Assembly (NCBI GenBank): GCA_020636535.1
Contig: JACJXT010000012.1
Span: 124,001 to 188,000 of the forward strand
Source of the DNA: Chitinophagales bacterium
Lineage (GTDB): Bacteria > Bacteroidota > Bacteroidia > Chitinophagales > JADIYW01
DNA length: 64,000 nt
Direction: 5' to 3'
A program made the position numbers and the translations under genes. Shown here piece after piece: positions 45,586 through 54,710 of this stretch (position 1 is the first letter of the stretch; each line of letters starts with the position of its first letter). Below the pieces are notes generated by a model that was not told the DNA's origin, searched no databases, and saw nothing but the letters and a program-made list of their open reading frames with translations.

Positions 45586-46325
45586 ACTTTATTACTCTTT
45601 TTCCAATATAAAATTAACAAGAAACCAAATAAAGCACCACCTATATGTGCATAGTGTGCTACATTATCTAAACCGTATTGTGCAAAAGCTATGTCGTATA
45701 CTATTATAATTAATGGAATCATATATTTTGCTTTTATTTGTATTGGTATAAACATAAACATTAATGGTGCATTTGGATACAATACACCAAAAGCAGCTAA
45801 TACACCATACAATGCTCCAGAAGCACCAACAATACTTGAAAAATAAATTTCTGCCAACTGTTTATTGGTTACTGTATTCATCAACGCATCTCCAGAATTG
45901 AAGAAATATTGTACACCTTCTCTAGTTAAAAAGTTTTCTGGTTCTAATGCCAAATGTCCTGTCTGCTGATAAACTACAAAACCATTTACTGCTAAATGTA
46001 ATGCCACAGCACCTAATCCAGCTATAAAATATAAATAGATAAATTTATTGGAACCAATTCTTTGTTCTACTATTGAACCAAAAGCATACAATGCATACAT
46101 GTTAAATAAAATGTGAGCAAATCCACCATGAACAAACATATGTGTAATAATTTGATATGGTTTAAAGGCATCGCTTGTAGGATAATGCATTGCCAATAAA
46201 TCCATAATTGTTCCACTTGGATCTAAAAATTGTGTAACAACAAAAACAGCTATGTTTATAATTAATAACACTTTTACTACAGGTGTTATGTTGTTCAAAA
46301 AATTGCTTCTACCAAATTGACTCAT
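45579..46325 (-). CDS. rhomboid-family intramembrane serine protease (first copy)
   Basis: The 248-aa protein has canonical catalytic residues: S169 in VGASGALYG and H227 in HYAHIGGALFGF. MFVHGGFAHILFNMYALYAFG supplies the HxxxN motif. It carries six or seven hydrophobic helices and cleaves transmembrane substrates, which are unknown here. Its ATG overlaps the mutL stop (TAATG). Confidence 0.93.
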   Translation of the reverse strand: MSQFGRSNFLNNITPVVKVLLIINIAVFVVTQFLDPSGTIMDLLAMHYPTSDAFKPYQIITHMFVHGGFAHILFNMYALYAFGSIVEQRIGSNKFIYLYFIAGLGAVALHLAVNGFVVYQQTGHLALEPENFLTREGVQYFFNSGDALMNTVTNKQLAEIYFSSIVGASGALYGVLAAFGVLYPNAPLMFMFIPIQIKAKYMIPLIIIVYDIAFAQYGLDNVAHYAHIGGALFGFLLILYWKKSNKVW

Positions 46326-48148
46326 TATCTGTTAAATTTTTGGTGAATGTCTTCAATATTGTAATTCATAAGCGTTGGTTTTCCTGATGGATTGATGGTT
46401 GGTTGCTCGCAAGCAAATAATTCATCTACCAATTGTTGCATTTGACTTTCTTTTAATACAACACCTTGTTTAATACTTGTTTGATATGCCATTGCTTTTG
46501 CTAACTGTTTCCTTTTGTCGAACGATTCACTTTTTTCTGATTGTTTGTATTCTTCTAACAAGTTTTCAATGATTTTTGTTTCATCTTCATTAATTAAATC
46601 CATTGGCATACCATGAATTACAAAACTATTTTTGCCAAACAACTGAATGTCAAATCCTAGAACTTGTAAGTCTTCTAAAATATCTTCTAAAATATATGCA
46701 TCGCCAGCATTTAAATTGATAGTTTTAGGAAACAGCGTTTGTTGCGAAGCATTTTTTTGATTGGCAAATTGCTGAATGTATTTTTCAAACAAAATGCGTT
46801 GGTGTGCTCTTTGTTGGTCGATTAAAATAAATCCACTCTTAATTGGACTTAATATATATTGTTGATGCAATTGAATTAGTGGTGTTTTATTCTCTACAAA
46901 ACTATCACTTTCATCTAATGACATTTTACTTTGAATAGTAGTTACTCGCTCTTGCTCTTCTTCATCAAACGCATATAATTTTTCCCAATTTTCGTTACCT
47001 ACATGTTGTGAACTCTTGTACTCACTATCCATATTTTTAGCAAAACTTTCTTTGTTTAAGTTCGATTGTGCTACTTTAAAAGGTTGTTGTGTATAAGCAT
47101 TATCATTGATAATTCGATTAAAGTTAGATTGATGTTCAAAATCTAAAGTTGGCATTACACTATATTGCGACAAACCATGTTTTGCAGCTGCATGTAATAT
47201 TAAGTAAATAGCTTTTTCGTCTTCAAATTTTATTTCTTGTTTGGTTGGATGTACATTTACATCGATAGTTGCTGGATCGACTTCTATAAATAAACAGTAA
47301 AACGGATAACTTTTTTCTGCAATTAAACCTTCGTAGGTTTTTACAATGGCATGATTTAGAAAATTGCTTTTAATAAATCTGTTGTTTACAAAGAAGTACT
47401 GCTCTCCTCTTGTTTTTTTAGTGAGTTCTGGTTTTCCAATAAATCCTTTGATAGTGATATAATCAGTTTGTTCTTCAACAGGAACTAATTTTTCATTATA
47501 GTTTTTGCCAAAAATACCTACAATTCTTTGTCGCAAGTTACCAGCTTTTAAATGAAATACTTCCGAACCATTATGATGCATAGAAAAGAAAATACTGGCA
47601 TGTGCTAGTGCAATATGTATAAATTCATCTATAATATGTTTAGTTTCTACAGCCGTAGATTTTAAGAAATTTCTTCTAGCAGGAACATTGTAAAATAAGT
47701 TTCTAACGGCAATGTTTGTTCCAGCTTGTGGTGCACTTGGCTCTTGACTAATGACTTTTGAACCTTCAATAACTACTGTTGTAGCAAATTTGCTATCTGC
47801 CAAAGCTGTTTTTAACTCAACATGAGCAATGGCTGCAATCGATGCCATGGCTTCGCCTCTAAAACCCATAGTATGCAAAGCAAATAAATCTGCTGCCGAT
47901 TTAATTTTAGAAGTAGCATGTCTTTCAAAGCACATTCTTGCATCAATTTCGCTCATGCCTTTGCCATCATCAATAACCTGAATTAAAGATTTTCCAGCAT
48001 CTTTTATAATTAACTGAATGTTTTTAGCACCAGCATCTATGGCATTTTCCATCAATTCTTTTACAACAGAAGCAGGTCTTTGAATGACCTCGCCTGCTGC
48101 AATTTGATTAGCAATGCTATCAGGTAATAAATGAATAATATCTGACAT
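46325..48148 (-). CDS. mutL: DNA mismatch repair protein MutL
   Basis: The GHKL ATPase motifs are ELMENAIDAGAK, VIDDGKGM and TMGFRGEAMASIA, in the first 330 residues. The start is set at MSDIIHLLPDSIANQIAAGEVIQRP (48148); a frame-extended upstream ATG adds five unlikely residues. The C-terminal dimerisation domain reads ILIDQQRAHQRILFEKYI. The canonical endonuclease motif DQHA(x)2E(x)4E is altered (H and the first E are Gln). The tail motif CEQPTINPSGKPTLMN is present. It heads an operon with two rhomboids and an EEP protein. Confidence 0.96.
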   Translation of the reverse strand: MSDIIHLLPDSIANQIAAGEVIQRPASVVKELMENAIDAGAKNIQLIIKDAGKSLIQVIDDGKGMSEIDARMCFERHATSKIKSAADLFALHTMGFRGEAMASIAAIAHVELKTALADSKFATTVVIEGSKVISQEPSAPQAGTNIAVRNLFYNVPARRNFLKSTAVETKHIIDEFIHIALAHASIFFSMHHNGSEVFHLKAGNLRQRIVGIFGKNYNEKLVPVEEQTDYITIKGFIGKPELTKKTRGEQYFFVNNRFIKSNFLNHAIVKTYEGLIAEKSYPFYCLFIEVDPATIDVNVHPTKQEIKFEDEKAIYLILHAAAKHGLSQYSVMPTLDFEHQSNFNRIINDNAYTQQPFKVAQSNLNKESFAKNMDSEYKSSQHVGNENWEKLYAFDEEEQERVTTIQSKMSLDESDSFVENKTPLIQLHQQYILSPIKSGFILIDQQRAHQRILFEKYIQQFANQKNASQQTLFPKTINLNAGDAYILEDILEDLQVLGFDIQLFGKNSFVIHGMPMDLINEDETKIIENLLEEYKQSEKSESFDKRKQLAKAMAYQTSIKQGVVLKESQMQQLVDELFACEQPTINPSGKPTLMNYNIEDIHQKFNR

Positions 48149-48300
48149 GATACAATTATACATAATTAAATGCTATTGGTGATATTTAGTTTATTTTTTC
48201 ACAATTTTTAAATACTATTGGCATTAAAATTGGCATTATATTGCTAAATATTTATTTTGCGAATTTTATTGGAAAGGTTTTTGTTATAACATAAAGAAAT

Positions 48301-51216
48301 ATGAGGATTGTAAGCATTTTTTTGACAGCTATTGTACTGCTAGGTTTTACTAACTATAAAACGATACCACCTTTTTTACAAAATAAAGATACTGTTTGGG
48401 CCGATTCTGTACTTAACAGTATGTCATTAGACGAAAAGATAGGTCAGTTACTAATGGTTGCGGCATATTCTAATAAAGACGAAACACATTATCAGGATAT
48501 TGATCGATACATTCGAGATTATAAAATTGGTGGAGTGATTTTTTTTCAAGGAACTATCGCTAAACAAGCAGAATTGACCAATAGGTATCAAATGCAATCT
48601 AAAACGCCATTGTGGATTGGTTTTGATGGAGAATGGGGTTTAGGTATGCGATTATCTGATGGTATTTCTTATCCAAGACAATTAGCACTAGCAGCCATTG
48701 ATGATGAAGATTTAATTTATGATATGGGTGCTGAAATTGCTAGACAAATGAAACGCTTAGGTATTCATATCAATTTTGCACCAGTGGTAGATGTTAATAT
48801 CAATCCAAATAATCCTATAATTAACGATAGAGCTTTTGGAGAAAACAAATACAATGTTACACTAAAAGCCAAAGCATATGTTCATGGTATGCAAGACAAT
48901 GGCATTATGGCTTGTGCTAAACATTTTCCTGGACATGGCGACACAGAAACTGATTCGCACAAAGATTTGCCAGTTCTAAATCAATCGAAAGAAAGATTAG
49001 AAAATGTAGAATTATATCCATTTAGAGCAATGATTAGAAATGGTATTTCTAGTGTTATGGTGGCACATATGAATGTGTTAGCATTAGACAATACACCGAA
49101 CTTACCATCTACACTTTCGCCAAAAATCATACAAGATAAACTCATAGATGATATGCAATTTAAAGGCATTGTTTTTACGGATGCTTTGAATATGAAAGGA
49201 ATTACAAAATATTATCCAAGTGGAACAGCCGAAGTAAAAGCAATACTTGCTGGCAATGATGTGATGTTGTTTCCAGAAGATGTAGACCAAGCAGTAAAAG
49301 GCATTAAAGAAGCAGTGAATAAAGGTGTTATCAGTCAAGATATCATCAACCAAAAAGTAAAAAAAATATTGATGGCAAAATATTGGTTAGGTTTAAATAA
49401 ACCATATCAAGCAATAAATACAACAAGTATAGTACAAGAAATCAATACACCTTTTGCAGCAAGCTTAAATGAAAAACTAATTGAAAATACCATCACTGTT
49501 GCTAAAGATGAACAGCAGCTTATTCCTATTGTAAATGTGCAACAAAAAATTGCTCATGTTGCATTTGGCAAAGGCGAACAAAATACATTTGGCAATAGAT
49601 TAAATAGCTATACTAATATTAGTCATTTCTATATTGATAAAGAGAGCGACAAAGCATCAATGAATAAAATTATTGATGAACTAAAAAATTACACTCTCAT
49701 TATTATTTCTGTTGATGATATGAGTCGATATGCTTCTAAAAATTTTGGATTAACCACAAACGAAATCAATGCCATTAATCAAATCAATAAAGAAAATAAA
49801 AAAGTAATTTTAGCATTAATGGGTACACCATATGCTTTAGAAAAATTTCCAGATTTTGAAAGTGTAGTCATTAGTTATCACAATACAGATATAACAGAAG
49901 ATATTACTGCACAGATTTTATTTGGAGCTACTGGAGCTCATGGTGTATTGCCTGTAAGTGTTGGCAATTATAAATACAATAGTGGTGTTTGTACACAAGG
50001 CAATATGCGACTACAATATACGCTTCCTGAAATGGCTGGAATAAACAGTAGTGTTTTAGCAAAGATAGATGACATTGCTAATTTTGCAATCGGTTCTGGT
50101 GCTACACCAAGTTGTCAGATTTTGGTTGCTAGAAATGGAAAAGTGTGTTACGAAAAAAGTTTCGGTCACTTTACCTATAATCCACAAACACATAGCGTAG
50201 AAAATTCAGACATCTACGATATTGCTTCTATTACTAAAATTACAGCTACGCTTCCTTTAGTAATGAAATTATATGAAAAAGATAAAATAAATCTAGATCA
50301 ACCAATAAAAAACTATTATCCATTTCCTGAAGATTGCAACAAACGATATTTAAATGCTAGAGAAATTTTATTGCATCAAGCTGGACTAGCTGCATGGATT
50401 CCATTCTATAAATCTACATTAGATAGTTATGGTTTTGCATCAGATGAATGGTACTGTCCGTATTATGACAGTCTTTATTCTATAAAAATTAAAGATAATC
50501 TTTATCTACGAAACGACTTTTTAGACAGCATTAAACAAACTATTTACAACACAAGTTTAGGTAGTAAAACTTATAAATACAGCGACTTAGGTTTTTATTT
50601 GATGAAAGATATTGTAGAATATCAGTTAAAAGATTCACTACAAAATTTAGCAAAGCAATTTCTGTTTTCACCAATGGGAATGAACCATACACTATACAAT
50701 CCAAAATGGAATGGCGTAGATTTAAATACAATTGTACCAACAGAACAAGAACAAGGTTTTAGAAATGAGTTGATACATGGAACTGTACACGATATGGGTG
50801 CTGCTTTAACTAATGGTATTGGCGGACATGCTGGTTTGTTCAGTAACACCAACGATTTAGCAAAGTATATGCAAATGTTGTTGAATGGTGGAATTTATGG
50901 TGGCACACGATATTTAAAAACAAGTACTATAAATACATTTACTAGCAAGCAAGAAAGTGGCAATAGAAGAGGTTTGGGTTTTGATAAACCAACTGGAACT
51001 AATAGTGGACCAACTTGTGCTAGTGCATCTAGTGTTTCCTTTGGACATTCTGGCTTTACAGGTTGCTTAGTTTGGGCAGATCCAAAATATGATTTAATAT
51101 ATGTCTTTTTGTCAAACAGAATATATCCAACTGCCGAAAACAAAAAACTAATTTCGTATGATATTAGAACTAAAATACAACAAGTAATTTACGATGCCAT
51201 ACAAACACCTTTTTAA
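48301..51216 (+). CDS. GH3 beta-N-acetylglucosaminidase fused to a beta-lactamase-fold serine hydrolase
   Basis: The 971-aa protein has a signal segment. Residues about 30-370 form a family 3 glycoside hydrolase of NagZ type, with KHFPGHGDTETDSHKDLP (from 207) carrying the Asp-His dyad and nucleophile D294 in FTDALNMKG. A GH3 C-terminal-like domain occupies about 390-560. Residues about 585-970 form a penicillin-binding/beta-lactamase fold with S643-I-T-K646, Y760-S-D and H916-S-G. The fusion suggests coupled trimming of peptidoglycan sugars and stem peptides in the periplasm (inference). It is transcribed divergently from mutL. Confidence 0.93.
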   Translation: MRIVSIFLTAIVLLGFTNYKTIPPFLQNKDTVWADSVLNSMSLDEKIGQLLMVAAYSNKDETHYQDIDRYIRDYKIGGVIFFQGTIAKQAELTNRYQMQSKTPLWIGFDGEWGLGMRLSDGISYPRQLALAAIDDEDLIYDMGAEIARQMKRLGIHINFAPVVDVNINPNNPIINDRAFGENKYNVTLKAKAYVHGMQDNGIMACAKHFPGHGDTETDSHKDLPVLNQSKERLENVELYPFRAMIRNGISSVMVAHMNVLALDNTPNLPSTLSPKIIQDKLIDDMQFKGIVFTDALNMKGITKYYPSGTAEVKAILAGNDVMLFPEDVDQAVKGIKEAVNKGVISQDIINQKVKKILMAKYWLGLNKPYQAINTTSIVQEINTPFAASLNEKLIENTITVAKDEQQLIPIVNVQQKIAHVAFGKGEQNTFGNRLNSYTNISHFYIDKESDKASMNKIIDELKNYTLIIISVDDMSRYASKNFGLTTNEINAINQINKENKKVILALMGTPYALEKFPDFESVVISYHNTDITEDITAQILFGATGAHGVLPVSVGNYKYNSGVCTQGNMRLQYTLPEMAGINSSVLAKIDDIANFAIGSGATPSCQILVARNGKVCYEKSFGHFTYNPQTHSVENSDIYDIASITKITATLPLVMKLYEKDKINLDQPIKNYYPFPEDCNKRYLNAREILLHQAGLAAWIPFYKSTLDSYGFASDEWYCPYYDSLYSIKIKDNLYLRNDFLDSIKQTIYNTSLGSKTYKYSDLGFYLMKDIVEYQLKDSLQNLAKQFLFSPMGMNHTLYNPKWNGVDLNTIVPTEQEQGFRNELIHGTVHDMGAALTNGIGGHAGLFSNTNDLAKYMQMLLNGGIYGGTRYLKTSTINTFTSKQESGNRRGLGFDKPTGTNSGPTCASASSVSFGHSGFTGCLVWADPKYDLIYVFLSNRIYPTAENKKLISYDIRTKIQQVIYDAIQTPF

Positions 51217-51248
51217 AATTTCTTAAGAAAAATTGTAGAAAGCTTTAG

Positions 51249-51256
51249 TAATTTTG
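51249..51256 (+). promoter_or_regulatory. possible -7 element (TAATTTTG) abutting gldB start
   Basis: A TAnnTTTG match followed by C ends four bases before the gldB ATG. Any transcript from it would be leaderless. Co-transcription with the GH3 gene (44-base gap) is the alternative. Confidence 0.3.
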
Positions 51257-51260
51257 CAAC

Positions 51261-52286
51261 ATGAAAAAACTATTTTTTGCTATTGCTACTGTGGTCTTAT
51301 TACTAAGTGCCTGTAAAAGAGACAAACCATCAGCCAAAAAATCTGCGGAAGTCAATCAAAAAGATATTAATGTAGATATTGTACGATTTGAACGAGATTG
51401 GTATGCCATGAACCCGAAAGATGTTGCCAATAGTTTAAAACAGTTACAAGCAAAATATCCTACTATTTACGAAGCTTACTACTATTATGTAATGGAGTTT
51501 CAAAAATTTGGTGACGAAAATGCACAATTGAGTGTAATACAGAAGATGTTAACCAATACACAAATGTTAGCACTGTATGATAGTACCGAAAAAACATATC
51601 CAAACTTAGATTTTTTAGAAAAGGATTTAAAAACTGCTTTTGCAAATTATAAAAGCTATTATCCAGAAAAACCAATTCCACAAGTATTTACTTGCATTAC
51701 ACAATTTGCTGGATTTCCTGCCTTTACTTTTGACGATAGCATTTTAGGTATTTGTATTGACGACCATTTAGGTAAAGACTATATTTATTATCCTAATTTC
51801 TTTTATGAATATCAACTAACTGAATTAGATAAAAAATATATGAGTGTAAATGCTATTAATGTAATGGCACAAGACATCGTTCCTGCACCAGCAGCTCGTT
51901 CTACATTATTAGACAAAATGCTTGCTTATGGTAAAATGTTGTTTTTTATTCAATCGCTATTGCCAGAAAAATCTCCAGCAGTAGTAATGCGATATACAGA
52001 TGAACAATGGCAATGGTGTGTTAATAGTGAAAGACAAATATGGTCGTATTTTTTAGATAAAGAATTATTATATAATACAGATCAAGAAGGATTTAAATAT
52101 GTACAAGATGCACCTACTACTTATGGCATGCCAAATAATGCACCAGGAAGAGTTGGTGCTTGGTTAGGTTGGCAAATTATTAATGCTTATGTAGAGCAAA
52201 ATCCAAATGTTACATTAAAAGAATTAATTAATTTAAGTGACAGCCAAAAAATATTAGAAGCATCTAAATACAAACCAAAGCAGTAA
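51261..52286 (+). CDS. gldB: gliding motility lipoprotein GldB
   Basis: The 341-aa protein has a lipobox LLLSAC (C18). It carries the GldB/DUF2268-type pattern: VDIVRFERDWYAM near the start, LPEKSPAVVMRYTDEQWQWCVNSE, and GMPNNAPGRVGAWLGWQIINAYV. GldB is needed for gliding in F. johnsoniae, and homologues persist in non-gliding relatives. Here it fits with the T9SS adhesin operon elsewhere in the window. Confidence 0.92.
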   Translation: MKKLFFAIATVVLLLSACKRDKPSAKKSAEVNQKDINVDIVRFERDWYAMNPKDVANSLKQLQAKYPTIYEAYYYYVMEFQKFGDENAQLSVIQKMLTNTQMLALYDSTEKTYPNLDFLEKDLKTAFANYKSYYPEKPIPQVFTCITQFAGFPAFTFDDSILGICIDDHLGKDYIYYPNFFYEYQLTELDKKYMSVNAINVMAQDIVPAPAARSTLLDKMLAYGKMLFFIQSLLPEKSPAVVMRYTDEQWQWCVNSERQIWSYFLDKELLYNTDQEGFKYVQDAPTTYGMPNNAPGRVGAWLGWQIINAYVEQNPNVTLKELINLSDSQKILEASKYKPKQ

Positions 52287-52367
52287 TACTCAATTTACTT
52301 TTAACTTTGCAGTAATGATTGATTATTAGACTGTCTATTGCGAAATTTTTGAGAAACGCAAAAAATT

Positions 52368-52409
52368 GAAGCAATCTCCAACCTTAGAGTGCTAAAAATA
52401 GATTGCTTC
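52368..52409. repeat. inverted repeat GAAGCAATCT/AGATTGCTTC, dispersed-repeat relic
   Basis: A 10-bp perfect stem (52368-52377 and 52400-52409) brackets 22 bases and continues into CGTTACTTTCATTTACTTGC. The sequence resembles intergenic repeats ('...GATTGCTTCGT...') common in Bacteroidota genomes (recollection). No gene is visible between gldB and dnaK. Confidence 0.55.
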
Positions 52410-52496
52410 GTTACTTTCATTTACTTGCAAAGAAGAAGACTTCTTTAGTTTTCGATAAGGTCTTTCTAAAAATCATATTGGCATAATTGAATAAAA

Positions 52497-52523
52497 AAAG
52501 CGTTTCCTTTTAGGAAACGCTTT
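52497..52523 (-). terminator. dnaK terminator
   Basis: AAAGCGTTTCC (52497-52507) pairs with GGAAACGCTTT (52513-52523) over 11 bp. On the minus strand a TTTTTTT run follows. It lies 22 bases after the dnaK stop. Confidence 0.92.
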
Positions 52524-52545
52524 AAGTAATTTTATTAAAAAGAAA

Positions 52546-54441
52546 TTAGTCTTTTACTTCTTCAAACTCTGCATCTTGAACATCATCTGCACCATTGTTA
52601 TTAGCAGTTTGTTCTTGTTGAGCTTGTTGCTCTTGTCCTTGAGTTGAATTGTACATATCTTGTGAAGCAGCAGCCCAAGCATCGTTCAATTCTTTTGTAA
52701 TTGAATCAATGGCAGTGATATCTTCATTTTTATGTGCTTCTTTCAATCTATCTTTAGCTTGTTCAATAGCTGCTTTTTTCTCAGCAGGAATTTTATCGCC
52801 AAATTCTGTTAATTGTTTTTCAGTTTGGAAAACTAAATTGTCAGCAGCATTTAATTTATCAACTTTTTCTCTAGTTAATTTATCAGCTTCTTCATTCGCT
52901 TTAGCTTCTGCTTTCATTTTTTCAATCTCATCTTGACTTAAACCAGAAGAGGCAGTTATTCTAATCGCTTGTTCTTTACCAGTACCTTTGTCTTTAGCAG
53001 TTACATGTAAGATACCATTGGCATCTATATCAAAAGTAACTTCTACTTGTGGTACACCTCTTGGAGCTGGTGGAATGCCATCTAAGTGAAATCTGCCTAT
53101 GCTTTTATTGTCTTTAGCCATTGGTCTTTCACCTTGTAGTACATTCAATTCTACAGAAGGTTGGTTATCTGATGCAGTACTAAATACTTCAGATTTTTTT
53201 GTAGGAATAGTCGTATTGGCTTCAATCAGTTTGGTAAATACACCACCATAAGTTTCAATTCCTAATGATAAAGGTGTAACATCTAACAACAATACATCTT
53301 TCACATCGCCAGTTAATACACCACCTTGAATTGCAGCACCAACAGCAACAACCTCATCTGGATTTACACCTTTGGAAGGTTTTTTGCCAAAGAATTTTTC
53401 TACTACTTCTTGTATTTTTGGTATTCTAGTAGAACCACCTACTAAAATTACTTCGTCAATATCAGCATTGCTCATGCCAGCATCTTTCATTGCTTTTCTA
53501 CATGGCTCAAGCGTTCTTTCTACTAACGAATCTACTAATTGCTCAAATTTAGCTCTAGTTAATTTTCTTACTAAGTGCTTAGGTACACCATCAGCAGCAG
53601 TAATATATGGTAAGTTAATTTCAGTTTCAGAAGAAGACGACAATTCAATTTTAGCTTTCTCTGCAGCTTCTTTTAATCTTTGTAATGCCATTGGATCTTT
53701 TCTTAGATCCATTCTTTCTTCTTTCTCAAATTCTTCAGCCAACCAATCAATAATAGCTTGATCAAAGTCATCACCACCTAAGTGTACATCACCATTAGTA
53801 GATTTTACTTCAAATACGCCATCACCTAATTCTAAGATAGAAATATCAAATGTACCACCACCTAAATCGTACACTGCAATTTTCATATCTTTTCCACCTT
53901 TGTCTAAACCATAAGCTAAAGCAGCAGCAGTTGGCTCATTGATGATTCTTTTTACATCTAAACCAGCAATAGTACCAGCTTCTTTAGTTGCTTGTCTTTC
54001 TGCATCGTTAAAATATGCAGGAACAGTAATTACTGCTTCATTAATATCTTGACCTAAATAATCTTCTGCCATTTTTTTACATTTCTGTAAAATGATAGCC
54101 GAAATTTCTTGTGGCGTATATAAACGATCCATTATTTTTACTCTTACTGTATCGTTGTCGCCTTTTTCAATATCATACGATACATATTTTTTCTCGTTAG
54201 ATATTTCACTAAATTTTTTACCCATAAATCGTTTAATAGACGATACGGTATTTTTTGGATTGGTGATAGCTTGTCTTTTTGCTGGCTCACCAACTTTTCT
54301 TTCTCCATTTTCTAAAAATCCAACTATAGAAGGAAGCGTTCTTCTACCTTCTTCTGTTGTAATAACTACTGGTTCGTTACCTTCCATTACAGCAACGCAC
54401 GAGTTCGTTGTTCCTAAATCTATACCTATTATTTTTCCCAT
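52546..54441 (-). CDS. dnaK: molecular chaperone DnaK (Hsp70)
   Basis: The 631-aa protein starts MGKIIGIDLGTTNSCVAVMEG, the Hsp70 nucleotide-binding start. It has VYDLGGGTFDISILELG, VILVGGSTRIPKIQ, the hinge region DVLLLDVTPLSLGIETYGG and the substrate-binding domain. A Gln-rich tail ends with the conserved DVQDAEFEEVKD. Length is normal. No CIRCE (HrcA) operator is visible upstream. Confidence 0.98.
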   Translation of the reverse strand: MGKIIGIDLGTTNSCVAVMEGNEPVVITTEEGRRTLPSIVGFLENGERKVGEPAKRQAITNPKNTVSSIKRFMGKKFSEISNEKKYVSYDIEKGDNDTVRVKIMDRLYTPQEISAIILQKCKKMAEDYLGQDINEAVITVPAYFNDAERQATKEAGTIAGLDVKRIINEPTAAALAYGLDKGGKDMKIAVYDLGGGTFDISILELGDGVFEVKSTNGDVHLGGDDFDQAIIDWLAEEFEKEERMDLRKDPMALQRLKEAAEKAKIELSSSSETEINLPYITAADGVPKHLVRKLTRAKFEQLVDSLVERTLEPCRKAMKDAGMSNADIDEVILVGGSTRIPKIQEVVEKFFGKKPSKGVNPDEVVAVGAAIQGGVLTGDVKDVLLLDVTPLSLGIETYGGVFTKLIEANTTIPTKKSEVFSTASDNQPSVELNVLQGERPMAKDNKSIGRFHLDGIPPAPRGVPQVEVTFDIDANGILHVTAKDKGTGKEQAIRITASSGLSQDEIEKMKAEAKANEEADKLTREKVDKLNAADNLVFQTEKQLTEFGDKIPAEKKAAIEQAKDRLKEAHKNEDITAIDSITKELNDAWAAASQDMYNSTQGQEQQAQQEQTANNNGADDVQDAEFEEVKD

Positions 54442-54480
54442 TGTTTAATTATTTTATTGTTTGTTATGACCTAGAATAGT

Positions 54481-54488
54481 CAAACATA
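54481..54488 (-). promoter_or_regulatory. -7 element (TATGTTTG) for dnaK
   Basis: A TAnnTTTG match on the minus strand, 39 bases before the dnaK start. Just upstream, a direct repeat GACATATT-GACATATT (54508-54523) with flanking CTG/CAG could be an operator (inference). No gene lies in the 269-base gap. Confidence 0.45.
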
Positions 54489-54686
54489 ATGCCAAGCAAA
54501 ATATGCTGACATATTGACATATTGCAGTATGCAATGAATGAAATAGTATAATGTTTATAAGCTTTTACAAGAAAAGATCTAATATCTAAAAATCTTGGTT
54601 CTAATAATCTAAGTAAAAAAGTTTCAATACTTGCTACTCACTACTAAACTTAATACTGATAATCATACTACTTAAATTAAAAATTG

Positions 54687-54694
54687 TATCTTTG
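54687..54694 (+). promoter_or_regulatory. -7 element (TATCTTTG) for prs-rplY
   Basis: An exact match followed by CA, 16 bases before GTG 54711. It overlaps the first codons of the longest possible prs frame, so it argues for the later start. Confidence 0.6.
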
Positions 54695-54710
54695 CACCTC
54701 AAATTTTATT

